From assembly GCF_000739815.1 (NCBI RefSeq), contig NZ_BBJJ01000069.1, forward strand, positions 1 to 33,846: a stretch of 33,846 nt of DNA, given 5' to 3'. Numbering within the stretch: the first letter of the stretch is position 1; every line of letters starts with the position of its first letter. The notes beneath the pieces were generated by a model. The model did not search any database, had not been told where the DNA came from, and saw only the letters and a program-made list of their open reading frames with translations. Position numbers and translations under genes: made by a program. Shown here piece after piece: positions 24,836-32,774 of the stretch. The stretch comes from Paraburkholderia mimosarum LMG 23256 = NBRC 106338 (lineage in GTDB: Bacteria > Pseudomonadota > Gammaproteobacteria > Burkholderiales > Burkholderiaceae).

Positions 24836-25181
24836 TCATTTGGTCTTTGTGACTAAATACCGGCGTGATGTTTTCACCAAGGAAGTGATCGACGACTTGC
24901 GCGAAGTCTTCGCAGGTGTATGCCTGGACTTCGAGGCGCAGCTCGTGGACTTCGACGGGGAGGATGACCACGTCCACCTCTTGGTGAACTACCCGCCGAA
25001 GGTTTCCCTGTCGGCAATAGCCTAAAGGGCGTCTCCAGCCGCATGATCCGAAAGAAGAATTACCCGAGCGTGCGCCGGGGGGGGCGCGCTATGGCCTCCG
25101 TCCTACTTCGCCGGTAGCTGCGGTGGTGCACCCATCGAGATCGTGCGCCAGTACATTGAACAGCAGCGGACGCCGCATTAG
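24831..25181 (+). pseudogene. tnpA: IS200/IS605-family TnpA transposase remnant with frameshifts
   Basis: Y1 (HUH) transposase of the IS200/IS605 group. The readable part starts RAHLVFVTKYRRDVFTKEVI and keeps the HUH motif as DHVHLL. The frame then breaks near 25018 (SLSAI shifts into NSLKGVSSRMIRKKNYPSV). It breaks again in the G-run at about 25077-25084, after which PPSYFAGSCGGAPIEIVRQY, including the catalytic-type Tyr, continues to a TAG at 25179-25181. The usual first 15-20 residues are absent. With two frame breaks and no start the gene is dead. No TnpB lies beside it. Confidence 0.85.
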
Positions 25182-25222
25182 CGCCCTGGAAGGACTTCTA
25201 CGCCGTCCGCGCTATCCTTCCC

Positions 25223-25238
25223 CGCCCCCTGAAGGGCG
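25223..25238 (+). repeat. subterminal hairpin at the right end of the IS remnant
   Basis: CGCCC (25223-25227) and GGGCG (25234-25238) pair around CCTGAA. IS200/IS605 elements end in such imperfect hairpins, often with a TGAA loop in a C-rich/G-rich stem. It is 42 bases after the transposase stop, and the autotransporter fragment begins immediately afterwards. Confidence 0.5.
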
Positions 25239-25240
25239 CA

Positions 25241-25407
25241 GGATTAGCCGCAGGTCTGGGTTTGCCGCGCAACTGAAAGGCTATGGCGCTGTCGGCGTTG
25301 GCGTGACCTACCGATCCGAGAGCGGCAGATGGCTGGTAAACGGCGCCTTGTCGGTTACCGGATCGGGTGGAACGGGAGTGCGAACCCAGGTCGGCTACGA
25401 ATTCTAG
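25241..25407 (+). pseudogene. C-terminal anchor fragment of a trimeric autotransporter adhesin (YadA type)
   Basis: The final 46 residues (KGYGAVGVGVTYRSESGRWL, then VNGALSVTGSG and QVGYEF with terminal Phe) match the outer-membrane YadA anchor. Its strands read GVGVTYRSESG and its last residue is an aromatic. Just before, the reading GLAAGLGLPRN in another frame suits the family too, so a frameshift near 25271 is likely. The long passenger and stalk are absent, replaced on the left by the IS remnant. This is the 3' stub of a lost adhesin gene. Confidence 0.75.
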
Positions 25408-25499
25408 CGGCTGCCCTCGGTTCCGCCGCGGGTCGATCGTTTCAGGTCCAGTCAACGCCTCCGCGCCCGACCTTGACAGGCAGGCAGAAGCCGGGGTTC

Positions 25500-25516
25500 A
25501 TGCATACCGTATGCAT
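25500..25516. promoter_or_regulatory. 17-bp perfect palindrome ATGCATA-CCG-TATGCAT
   Basis: Seven-base arms mirror exactly around CCG. It lies 16 bases before the FNR-type box of the stress-protein gene, so it could be an operator for that gene or a leftover of the adhesin gene. The arms resemble the GntR/Lrp style of symmetric operator, but no match can be named. Confidence 0.4.
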
Positions 25517-25531
25517 CCACGGAAAATATGG

Positions 25532-25572
25532 CTGATTCAGGTCAATCGCAGGACACCCGTCATCTTTAGACT
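25532..25572 (+). promoter_or_regulatory. FNR/Anr-type box and promoter of the universal stress protein gene
   Basis: CTGATTCAGGTCAA (25532-25545) fits the FNR consensus TTGAT-N4-ATCAA at 8 of 10 defined positions. A -10-like TAGACT lies at 25567-25572. The box centre is about 40.5 bases before the start predicted from that hexamer, the class II activator position. The same spacing recurs at the two other FNR boxes nearby. Confidence 0.6.
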
Positions 25573-25625
25573 CGGAACACGCGGTGCGCCCCAATGCGCA
25601 CCGCAATGCTTCGCTGGAGACCGCA

Positions 25626-26447
25626 ATGAGCTACAAGACCATCGTCGTTCACATGGATACGAGCGCATCGGCCAATGCGCGACTCTCGCTCGCGCTCGGG
25701 CTGGCTCGCCGGTTCGGCGCCCATCTCGAAGGGCTCTTTGCGCGGTTCGAACCCAACCCTCGCGAGTTCCATGTAATGGGCGGAACGGCTGACTACTACG
25801 ACACGCATCGCACGCTGCGCCTGGAACAACGCGGCGCGATCGAACGGTTATTCCGCGCAGAAGCATCTCGCGCTCAGGTAGACGGCGCATGGGTTGTCAC
25901 GCATGGCGATCCCGTTTCGGCAATCATGCAGCGCTGCCGGACAGCGGATCTCGCGATTCTCGGACAGGCCAATCCGGACGATCCGGAATCCTGGATTGCG
26001 GATGGATTCCCGGAGAGCATTCTCCTGGGAGCGGGCGGCCCGGTGCTGCTGGTGCCCTATGCGGGCAGGTTCGAGTCGTTCGGCGAACGTGTGCTCATCG
26101 CCTGGAACGGAAGCCGGGAAGCGGCCCGCGCGGTTCACGACGCGTTGCCGTTCATCGCGCGAGCGGCGCATGTGATCATCGCTACGGACGAACAGTCGCA
26201 TGCATCGTGCGACGCGCTGGCCGCCATGCTCGCGCGCCACGGCGCGGCGTCGATCGAGATTGCCAGACTAGACAGCCGCGCCGCTCAAGCCGCAGGCGAT
26301 GCGCTGCTGAACCACGCCGCCGATGGCGCGTGCGACCTGCTCGTAATGGGCGCGTATGGCCACGCACGGCTTCAGGAACTGGTCCTGGGCGGCGCGTCGC
26401 GAACCCTACTCTCCGCGATGACACTGCCGGTTCTGATGTCTCACTGA
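25626..26447 (+). CDS. tandem-domain universal stress protein
   Basis: This 273-residue cytoplasmic protein has two UspA domains (about 1-145 and 150-273). The first opens MSYKTIVVHMDTS. The second begins RVLIAWNGSREAARAV and ends with the ATP-binding pattern LVMGAYGHARLQELVLGGAS, which keeps G-x2-G-x9-G-[AS]. The first domain has a degenerate nucleotide loop (ILGQANPDD). The ATG at 25626 follows GGAG by 6 bases; the in-frame ATG 14 codons earlier has no such site. It belongs to a group with the CBS-BON and hemerythrin genes through shared FNR-type boxes, and USPs of this kind support survival under low oxygen. Confidence 0.93.
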   Translation: MSYKTIVVHMDTSASANARLSLALGLARRFGAHLEGLFARFEPNPREFHVMGGTADYYDTHRTLRLEQRGAIERLFRAEASRAQVDGAWVVTHGDPVSAIMQRCRTADLAILGQANPDDPESWIADGFPESILLGAGGPVLLVPYAGRFESFGERVLIAWNGSREAARAVHDALPFIARAAHVIIATDEQSHASCDALAAMLARHGAASIEIARLDSRAAQAAGDALLNHAADGACDLLVMGAYGHARLQELVLGGASRTLLSAMTLPVLMSH

Positions 26448-26505
26448 GCGGCGGCGCGCGTCGCGCCCGTCGAATGAGATCGCGCGAGGCGAAGCGCGCG
26501 ACGAT

Positions 26506-26532
26506 CCCCGGCGCAAGCGGAAGCCGCCGGGG
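26506..26532. terminator. hairpin between convergent stress-protein and CBS-BON genes
   Basis: CCCCGGCG (26506-26513) pairs with CGCCGGGG (26525-26532) across 11 bases. It sits midway between two converging genes, where a bidirectional terminator is expected, but neither strand has a T-run. Confidence 0.4.
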
Positions 26533-26546
26533 CACGACGCACGCCC

Positions 26547-27236
26547 TTACATCGGCGAGAACACCACCGGGTATCCGAGATGGTCTTCGACGCCCTTGAC
26601 GCCGGTTACACGCCCGGCCGCGACCAATATCGCCTTGCGCTCCTCTTCCGAGTTCACCGTGCCCCAGAGATGAACGATCCCTTCCTTGACGACGACGTTC
26701 TCCGTGGCCATCGCCCAGCGATGCCCGTCCAGTGCGTGAAGCACCTCGCGCTGAATGGCCTCGTCGGAAGCGACTGCCGCCGGATCGGGCTGCGCCGCGC
26801 TCGCCAGCGCGCGGATCAGATTCGCGCGGCTCACGATGCCCACGAGCTTGCCCTGGTCCAGCACCGGCACGCGCTTGATATGGTGGCGCTCCAGCAGGTC
26901 GGCGATCTCGCTCAGTTCCGCTTGCGGCGAGACGTAAATGACATTGCTCGTCATGAGATCCCTGACCTTCACGGCATTTTCTTTCAGGTACTCGCTTGCG
27001 AGCTTGCGAGTCGAGTGGAGGAATTCGCCCAGCCAGCTGCGCTGCGGCTTGCCCGTGCCCGTTTCCACGCGATGCAGCAAATCGCCCTCGCTCAGAATGC
27101 CGACAACTGCGCCGCTGTCGTCGACGACCGGGATGCCACTCACGTGATGTCGCGTGAGCAGCGTCGCGGCCTCGAAGACCGTCGCGTCGGGACGCACACT
27201 GACGACGTCCGTGGTCATGATGTCCGAAGCTTGCAT
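26547..27236 (-). CDS. CBS-CBS-BON domain protein
   Basis: This 229-residue protein has two CBS domains (about 7-60, beginning MTTDVVSVRPDATVFEAA, and 93-148, beginning MTSNVIYVSPQAELSEIA), which usually bind adenosyl nucleotides and sense energy state. A C-terminal BON domain follows (about 158-225, VVVKEGIVHLWGTVNSEEER, ending VEDHLGYPVVFSPM). No signal peptide is seen, so it is probably cytoplasmic despite the BON domain. The ATG follows GGAGGA. It is divergent from the hemerythrin gene and shares its FNR-type control region. The role is probably sensing or signalling in energy limitation. Confidence 0.93.
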   Translation of the reverse strand: MQASDIMTTDVVSVRPDATVFEAATLLTRHHVSGIPVVDDSGAVVGILSEGDLLHRVETGTGKPQRSWLGEFLHSTRKLASEYLKENAVKVRDLMTSNVIYVSPQAELSEIADLLERHHIKRVPVLDQGKLVGIVSRANLIRALASAAQPDPAAVASDEAIQREVLHALDGHRWAMATENVVVKEGIVHLWGTVNSEEERKAILVAAGRVTGVKGVEDHLGYPVVFSPM

Positions 27237-27274
27237 GAGTTCCTCCGTTACCGGCCAACGCCGTAATGGAACTC

Positions 27275-27315
27275 AATTTAGAGATCGGTGGCGCCTGTGC
27301 ATTGACCTAAGTCAA
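27275..27315 (-). promoter_or_regulatory. perfect FNR/Anr-type palindrome and promoter of the CBS-BON gene
   Basis: TTGAC-CTAA-GTCAA (27302-27315) is a perfect inverted repeat. On the minus strand TAAATT (27275-27280, 4/6 to TATAAT) lies where the -10 should be. The box centre falls 40.5 bp upstream of the predicted start, the class II activator position. Start and ribosome site follow at 27236. Confidence 0.75.
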
Positions 27316-27380
27316 CCACGTGCCCTCGGGGACCGACGACCTTCCGTCGCGCCGGTCGGGCCCGCGGCAGCGAATCACGG

Positions 27381-27421
27381 TTGACCAGGATCAACGAGTC
27401 CTGGCGCTCGGGGCGCATAGT
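27381..27421 (+). promoter_or_regulatory. FNR/Anr-type box and promoter of the hemerythrin gene
   Basis: TTGACCAGGATCAA (27381-27394) has arms TTGAC/ATCAA with one mismatch. CATAGT (27416-27421) is in the -10 place, so the box centre lies 40.5 bp from the predicted start near 27428. The leader to the hemerythrin ATG is about 80 bases. Confidence 0.65.
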
Positions 27422-27508
27422 GAACCCGTCGAGACCGAAGGAGGCGCCGCCACCGGCGTGCCCTCGGCGTCTCATCGCAACCCGGCCGCGTCTGTCACGG
27501 AGCCTGCC

Positions 27509-28090
27509 ATGGAATTTGCCGCGAAACGTAGCGCCATCCAGGTGATCCTGAGCGAACACCGACGCCTTTCGAGCGTCGTGAGCGGCATGCTGCGCGTGGT
27601 CGACGACATGACGGCCCGCCCCGGCGCGTCCGGCACCATGCTCCTGCGTGCGATGCTCTACTACATCCACGAGTTTCCCGAGCAAGTGCATCATCCGAAG
27701 GAAGAGCAATACCTGTTTGCCCGGCTTCGCGAGCGGACAGACGAATTCGATAGCGTCATCGAGGAACTCGGACGCCAGCACGCGGAAGGCCCGCAGCGCA
27801 TTCACTCAATCGAACGCGCGCTCACGCGTTACGAACTGGGTGGCAACGGCATGCTGCCGGCGCTGCGTGAAGCGGTGTATGGCTACGCCGACTTCTACAA
27901 CGATCACCGGCACCTCGAAGAGTCGGTGATTTTGCCTGGCGCCCAGCGCTATCTATCGGTTGCCGACTGGGTGGAGATCGACGAGGCGTTCGGCACGAAT
28001 CGCGATCCGTTCGAAACGCTAGAGTCCGAAGACAATCTCGACGATCTCTATACGCTGATCGTCCAGACAATGCCCGACGCACACCCCTGA
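27509..28090 (+). CDS. hemerythrin-domain protein
   Basis: This 193-residue protein has the four-helix hemerythrin/HHE fold, whose diiron centre binds O2 or NO. Visible ligands: H17 (SEHRRL), H54 (YYIHEF), HHPKEEQ (H61/H62 with E65/E66), H91 (RQHAEG) and HRHLEE (H133/H135 with E137/E138). The ATG at 27509 follows GGAG by 6 bases; an in-frame ATG at 27320 would start before the FNR box. It belongs to the FNR-controlled group. A role in oxygen or nitric oxide sensing or scavenging during oxygen limitation is inferred. Confidence 0.92.
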   Translation: MEFAAKRSAIQVILSEHRRLSSVVSGMLRVVDDMTARPGASGTMLLRAMLYYIHEFPEQVHHPKEEQYLFARLRERTDEFDSVIEELGRQHAEGPQRIHSIERALTRYELGGNGMLPALREAVYGYADFYNDHRHLEESVILPGAQRYLSVADWVEIDEAFGTNRDPFETLESEDNLDDLYTLIVQTMPDAHP

Positions 28091-28315
28091 GCGCCGTACG
28101 CCGCGCAGCGAGAACGATTCGAAACGGCCAGCGGTTAGCGCAAGCTCGGCGTGCTGCAGTGCAACGAGGATGGATTGCGCAGGCGCGCGCTGACTCGATC
28201 GACGTCCTCGCGACGTTTGCGATCCATGCGCGCTCGCCGTCGTCATGGAACGTCATGGCAGGCGCTTTGGCGGCCTGCGCCAGCGCCCTGCATCGGCTTC
28301 TGGTAATGTCACGCA

Positions 28316-29332
28316 ATGCAAACGATCCTATCCATCGAGAATCTCTCGAAAGTCTATGCATCGGGATTCCACGCGCTCACGCGCATCAGCCTGGACATTC
28401 ACCGCGGCGAAATTTTCGCGCTGCTGGGGCCAAACGGCGCTGGCAAGACGACGCTCATCAGCATCGTCTGCGGCATCGTCAATGCGAGCGAAGGCAGCGT
28501 GCGCGTCGCCGGTCACGATATCGTCACGGATTACCGCAGCGCTCGCTCGCTGATCGGACTCGTGCCCCAGGAACTGACGACGGACGCGTTCGAAACGGTC
28601 TGGGCGACCGTGTCGTTCAGCCGCGGCCTGTTCGGCAAGCCCGCCAGCCCCGCCTATGTCGAGCGCGTGCTGCGGGACCTCTCGCTGTGGGAGAAGCGGA
28701 ACAACAAGATCATGACGCTGTCCGGCGGCATGAAACGGCGCGTGCTGATCGCGAAGGCGCTCGCGCACGAGCCACAGATCCTGTTTCTGGACGAGCCGAC
28801 CGCGGGTGTGGACGTCGAGCTGCGCCGCGACATGTGGGCGCTCGTGCGCGGGCTCAAGGCGAACGGCGTGACGATCATCCTCACGACCCATTACATCGAC
28901 GAGGCGGAAGAGATGGCCGACCGCATCGGCGTCATCAACGCCGGCGAAATCATGCTGGTCGAGCGCAAGGACGTGCTCATGCGCAAGCTCGGCCGCAAAC
29001 AGCTGACCCTGCAACTCGAAGCCCCGTTGACGGCAATCCCGGCCGGGCTCGCCGCCTGGGGGCTCGAACTGGCCGATGGCGGCACCGAGCTCATCTATAC
29101 CTACGATGCCGAAAACGAACGCAACGACATCATCGCGCTGCTCAAGCGCCTGGGCGAGGCCGGCATCGGCTTCACGGACCTGAAAACGAGCCAGAGTTCG
29201 CTGGAGGATATCTTCGTGAGCCTCGTCAGCAAGGATCCGGCGGCCGCTTCAAAGCCCGCTTCGCGGCCAGCCTCGCAACCCGCCACACCAGCGGGCGCGG
29301 ATAACGGCAAAGGACAGGTGACCTCCCGATGA
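28316..29332 (+). CDS. YadG-like ABC-2 exporter ATPase
   Basis: This is a 338-residue ATP-binding subunit of an ABC-2 exporter. Walker A is GPNGAGKTT (about 38-46), the Q-loop is LVPQEL, the signature is LSGGMKRR, Walker B is ILFLDEPTAGVD and the switch is TTHYIDEAEEMAD. The sequence follows E. coli YadG throughout (LWEKRN, LEDIFVSLVS). A C-terminal Pro/Ala/Ser-rich tail of about 30 residues (KPASRPASQPATPAG) is extra and may be disordered. The stop overlaps the permease ATG (ATGA at 29329-29332). Ribosome site and promoter are weak. Confidence 0.95.
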   Translation: MQTILSIENLSKVYASGFHALTRISLDIHRGEIFALLGPNGAGKTTLISIVCGIVNASEGSVRVAGHDIVTDYRSARSLIGLVPQELTTDAFETVWATVSFSRGLFGKPASPAYVERVLRDLSLWEKRNNKIMTLSGGMKRRVLIAKALAHEPQILFLDEPTAGVDVELRRDMWALVRGLKANGVTIILTTHYIDEAEEMADRIGVINAGEIMLVERKDVLMRKLGRKQLTLQLEAPLTAIPAGLAAWGLELADGGTELIYTYDAENERNDIIALLKRLGEAGIGFTDLKTSQSSLEDIFVSLVSKDPAAASKPASRPASQPATPAGADNGKGQVTSR

Positions 29333-30090
29333 ACCTCTACGCGATTCGCGCCATCTACCGTTTCGAAATGGCGCGCACCAGGCGCACGCTGATGCAGAGC
29401 ATTGTCGCGCCGGTGATCTCGACCTCGCTCTACTTCATCGTCTTCGGCTCCGCGATCGGTTCGCGCATCAAGGAAGTGAACGGCGTCAGCTACGGCGCGT
29501 TCATCGTGCCAGGGCTGATCATGCTTTCACTGCTGTCGCAGAGCATCTCCAATGCGTCATTCGGCATCTACTTCCCTCGCTTCACGGGCACGATCTACGA
29601 ACTGCTCTCGGCGCCCGTGTCGTATTTCGAAATCGTGATCAGCTATGTCGGCGCGGCGGCGACCAAGTCGGTCGTGCTCGGGCTCATCATCCTCGCAACC
29701 GCGGGGCTCTTCGTGCCGATCCAGATCCTGCATCCCTTGTGGATGGTGCTGTTCCTGCTGCTCACGGCGGTCACGTTCAGCCTGCTCGGTTTCATCATCG
29801 GCATCTGGGCGGACAACTTCGAGAAGCTGCAAATCGTGCCGCTGCTGATCATCACGCCGCTGACTTTTCTCGGCGGCGCGTTCTATTCCGTCGACATGCT
29901 GCCGACGGCATGGAAGGTGATCACGCTTTTCAACCCGATCGTGTATCTCATCAGCGGCTTTCGCTGGAGCTTCTACGGGCTCGCGGACGTTCATGTCGGC
30001 GTGAGTCTTGCCATGACTGCGGCCTTTCTCGCGATATTCCTCGCAATCACCGCGTGGATCTTCAAGACGGGGTATCGGCTGAAAACCTGA
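29329..30090 (+). CDS. YadH-like ABC-2 exporter permease
   Basis: This 253-residue inner-membrane subunit has six hydrophobic helices and pairs with the ATPase by a 4-base overlap. Family blocks: YGAFIVPGLIMLSLLSQSIS in the second helix, FEIVISYVGAAATKSVVLGL, and the ABC-2 hallmark LTFLGGAFYSVDMLPTAW followed by NPIVYLISGFRW. The substrate is unknown; YadGH in E. coli is likewise uncharacterised. It is convergent with the histidine kinase gene, 44 bp apart. Confidence 0.95.
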   Translation: MNLYAIRAIYRFEMARTRRTLMQSIVAPVISTSLYFIVFGSAIGSRIKEVNGVSYGAFIVPGLIMLSLLSQSISNASFGIYFPRFTGTIYELLSAPVSYFEIVISYVGAAATKSVVLGLIILATAGLFVPIQILHPLWMVLFLLLTAVTFSLLGFIIGIWADNFEKLQIVPLLIITPLTFLGGAFYSVDMLPTAWKVITLFNPIVYLISGFRWSFYGLADVHVGVSLAMTAAFLAIFLAITAWIFKTGYRLKT

Positions 30091-30095
30091 GGCCG

Positions 30096-30126
30096 GCGAA
30101 TCGGCTGCTTGTTCGGCCAGATTCGC
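30096..30126. terminator. hairpin between convergent permease and kinase genes
   Basis: GCGAATCGGC (30096-30105) pairs with GCC (30116-30118), then, past a bulged A, GATTCGC (30120-30126). It sits in the 44-bp convergent gap and could end both transcripts, but there is no T-run. Confidence 0.4.
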
Positions 30127-30134
30127 GCGACGCC

Positions 30135-32774
30135 TCACGTCGCACCGCTGGCGGCGCCGCTCGCTTGCCCGCGCTCCGTCAAAGACGACAGCAGCGTGAG
30201 CAAACCCTCCACATTGACGGGCTTGACGAAGTGGTAGTCGAAGCCGGCCGACTGCGCCCTCAGGCGGTCGTCGGCCTGTCCGTAGCCCGTGATCGCAATC
30301 AGGACGGGAGTCGTCGCGTCCTTCGGGCGAAGCCGCCGCGCCAGTTCGTAGCCGTCCACGTCGGGCAAGCCGATGTCGAGCAGCGCGACGTCGGGCCGCA
30401 ACTGCGCGGCGGCTTCGATGGCCTCGGCGGACGAATACGCCGTGCGCGTGAAATGGCCCTCCGATTCGCACAACATCGCAAGGGAATCGGCTGCATCACG
30501 ATTGTCGTCGACGATCAAAAGCTGCAGCGCGGCCGACTTCGCGCTTGTTCCAGGGCCGGACAGCACCTGTGCCGAATGCCGTTCGTGATGATGCAGCCGG
30601 GGCAGGCGTACCGTCACCGTCGTGCCGCGACCTTCGCCCTCGCTTTGTACCGTGATCGTGCCGTCGTGCAGTTCGACCAGCTTCCTCACCAGCGAAAGGC
30701 CGATGCCGAGACCGCCGCTCGAACGGTCGAGCGGGCGATCGCCCTGCGAAAACAGTTCGAATACCTTGGGCAACAGTTCCGCGGAGATACCCGTGCCCGT
30801 GTCCGTCGTCACGATTTCGACCCAAGTTTCATCGGCTCGCGCGCTGATCGAAATGTTCCCTTGCTCAGGGGTGTATTTGCTGGCGTTGTTGAGGATGTTC
30901 ACGAGGATTTGCGAAATTCGCGTGGCGTCGCCCAGCACCCATGCGGTCGCGTCGGAGACATCGACGTTCATGTGCTGTCCGCGCGCCTCGACGGATGCCG
31001 CCATCGCTTCGACCGCGTGATACACGGCCGTGCCGACGAGAATGGGCTCGAGCTGAAGCGCGATCCGGCCTTGCGTGATGCGCGACACTTCGAGCAGATC
31101 GTCGACGATGCGCGTCATGTGCTCGGTCTGTCGGCGCATCAATCTGATGAGGTCGGCAGAACGCCCGTCGATGCCATCCTGCTTTTCGAACAGTGCGATG
31201 GCTGTGCGGATCGGTGCCAGCGGATTGCGCAGTTCATGCGCGAGCATGGCGAGAAACTCGTCCTTGCGGCGATCCGCTTCGCGCAGCATCAACTCCATGC
31301 GTTTGCGCTCGGTGATGTCGACGACGCTCGCGATCAGGCGCAAGGGCTTGCCGTCGGGCGCGCGCTGGAGCAGCGCGCTGCCTTCCATCCACTGTTCACC
31401 GCGCTGTCCCTGCACGCGAAACTCGAAATGTGCGCCGGGGTCGCCCCCTGCCGCCAGCTCGCGCACATATCGGTCGAGCACGGGTCGATCGTCGGGATTG
31501 ACGCGCGAGAGCGCGGCCTCGTAAGTCAGCGTTTCTCCTTCGAGTGTTTCGCTGCCGACTTCGAACGACAGCGTCCATGAGTCGAGATCGAGCGCCACGA
31601 TATGGATTTCAGCCGCCTGCATGGCGACGTTCAGGCGCAGACTGCGTGCTTCGATTGCGGCTTGCGCTTCGTGCTGCGCGGTAACGTCTGTAGTCGTGCC
31701 GAACCACTCCTGCAGCGTGCCGTGTTCGTCATGGAGCGGCGCGGCATGCGCCTGGACCATCCGGTAGCGGCCGTCGTAGCGACGCATGCGAAACGCGATC
31801 CAGCTGGCGGTTCCCCTCTTCAGAATGTCCAGCCATGCCTGACGTGTGAACTCGCGATCGTCGGGATGCACGAAGTCGAGCCATCCCCAGTTCTCGAGTT
31901 GCACGGGGTCCGCGCCCGTAAACTTTCCCCATGGCTCATCGGCCGGGCGGATATTGCCGTCGGGCCCTGCCGACCAGACGAGCGCACCCGTCGATTCGAC
32001 GAGGGCACGATAGCGCCGTTCGCTGAGGACGAGGCGTTCCTCGGCGGCGCGCTGCTTCGATATGTCGAAAGTGACGCCGTGCACGCTGGCAAGCTCGCCG
32101 TGTCCGTCGAACTCGGCATGGCCGCGCATGCGCAGCCAGCGTGGCGGCATAACGCCGCCGTCGAGCAGGTAATCGAATTCGAAAGGGCCGCCGCAGCGGA
32201 GCGCCTGTTCGACCTTCTGCTGAAACGGCTCGCGATGCTCGGGCGCAATCCGGTTCCAGAGATCCGACAGCGCGACGGCCTCCGTGCCCGGCGGGAAGGA
32301 ATAGAGTTCTGCGAGTTGCTCGGTCATGCGCACTCGCTGGTTTTTCATGTCCCATTCCCATGCGCCCATCCGCGCGCCCTGAAACGCGGCTTTGAGCCGG
32401 CGCTCGCTGGCCTCGTACATGGCCCACGCGTGCCGGCAGTGGTGAATGTCCGTCGCCACGCCGACGGTGTCGCCGATGCGGCCACTCTCGTCGCGCTGAG
32501 CTTGCAGATGCAGCGTGTGCCACCGGAACGCGCCATCGACGCGCAGAAGGCGCACTTCGGCGTTGCGTAAGAGGTTGCCGTCGCGCATCTGGCGAACGGC
32601 GTCGAGCACGGTATCGATATCGTCGGGATGAACGAATTCCCGCCACGTTCGCCCGATTATCTGCTCGGCGGGAATACCAAGGTAGCGTGAAGCCCATGGG
32701 TTCACGTAGCGTATGACGCCGTCGCGATCGGCGCGCCAGACGAACGACGGCAGAAACTGAGCAGGATCGTACAC
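30135..32774 (-). CDS. hybrid sensor histidine kinase with four PAS domains and a receiver
   Basis: This is an 879-residue, apparently soluble kinase. Four PAS/PAC units span about 10-120 (WRADRDGVIRYVNPWASRYL), 125-250, 265-375 (VWSAGPDGNIRPADEPWGKF) and 385-500. The HisKA phospho-acceptor is H513 (LAHELRNPL). The HATPase boxes are NILNNASKYT, DTGTGIS and GGLGIGLSL. A receiver domain closes it (LLIVDDN; phospho-Asp D800 in LLDIGLPD; K in VKPVN). No output domain, transmembrane segment or adjacent response regulator is visible, so signalling probably goes through a His-phosphotransfer protein elsewhere. The start is GTG at 32774, with AAGGAG at 5 bases; an out-of-frame ATG overlaps it. Confidence 0.95.
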   Translation of the reverse strand: MYDPAQFLPSFVWRADRDGVIRYVNPWASRYLGIPAEQIIGRTWREFVHPDDIDTVLDAVRQMRDGNLLRNAEVRLLRVDGAFRWHTLHLQAQRDESGRIGDTVGVATDIHHCRHAWAMYEASERRLKAAFQGARMGAWEWDMKNQRVRMTEQLAELYSFPPGTEAVALSDLWNRIAPEHREPFQQKVEQALRCGGPFEFDYLLDGGVMPPRWLRMRGHAEFDGHGELASVHGVTFDISKQRAAEERLVLSERRYRALVESTGALVWSAGPDGNIRPADEPWGKFTGADPVQLENWGWLDFVHPDDREFTRQAWLDILKRGTASWIAFRMRRYDGRYRMVQAHAAPLHDEHGTLQEWFGTTTDVTAQHEAQAAIEARSLRLNVAMQAAEIHIVALDLDSWTLSFEVGSETLEGETLTYEAALSRVNPDDRPVLDRYVRELAAGGDPGAHFEFRVQGQRGEQWMEGSALLQRAPDGKPLRLIASVVDITERKRMELMLREADRRKDEFLAMLAHELRNPLAPIRTAIALFEKQDGIDGRSADLIRLMRRQTEHMTRIVDDLLEVSRITQGRIALQLEPILVGTAVYHAVEAMAASVEARGQHMNVDVSDATAWVLGDATRISQILVNILNNASKYTPEQGNISISARADETWVEIVTTDTGTGISAELLPKVFELFSQGDRPLDRSSGGLGIGLSLVRKLVELHDGTITVQSEGEGRGTTVTVRLPRLHHHERHSAQVLSGPGTSAKSAALQLLIVDDNRDAADSLAMLCESEGHFTRTAYSSAEAIEAAAQLRPDVALLDIGLPDVDGYELARRLRPKDATTPVLIAITGYGQADDRLRAQSAGFDYHFVKPVNVEGLLTLLSSLTERGQASGAASGAT

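Noticed and set aside
29739..31580. 613-codon open frame on the plus strand
   Set aside because: It is a GC-driven shadow opposite the histidine kinase and the end of the ABC permease; both of those have clear domains and ribosome sites.
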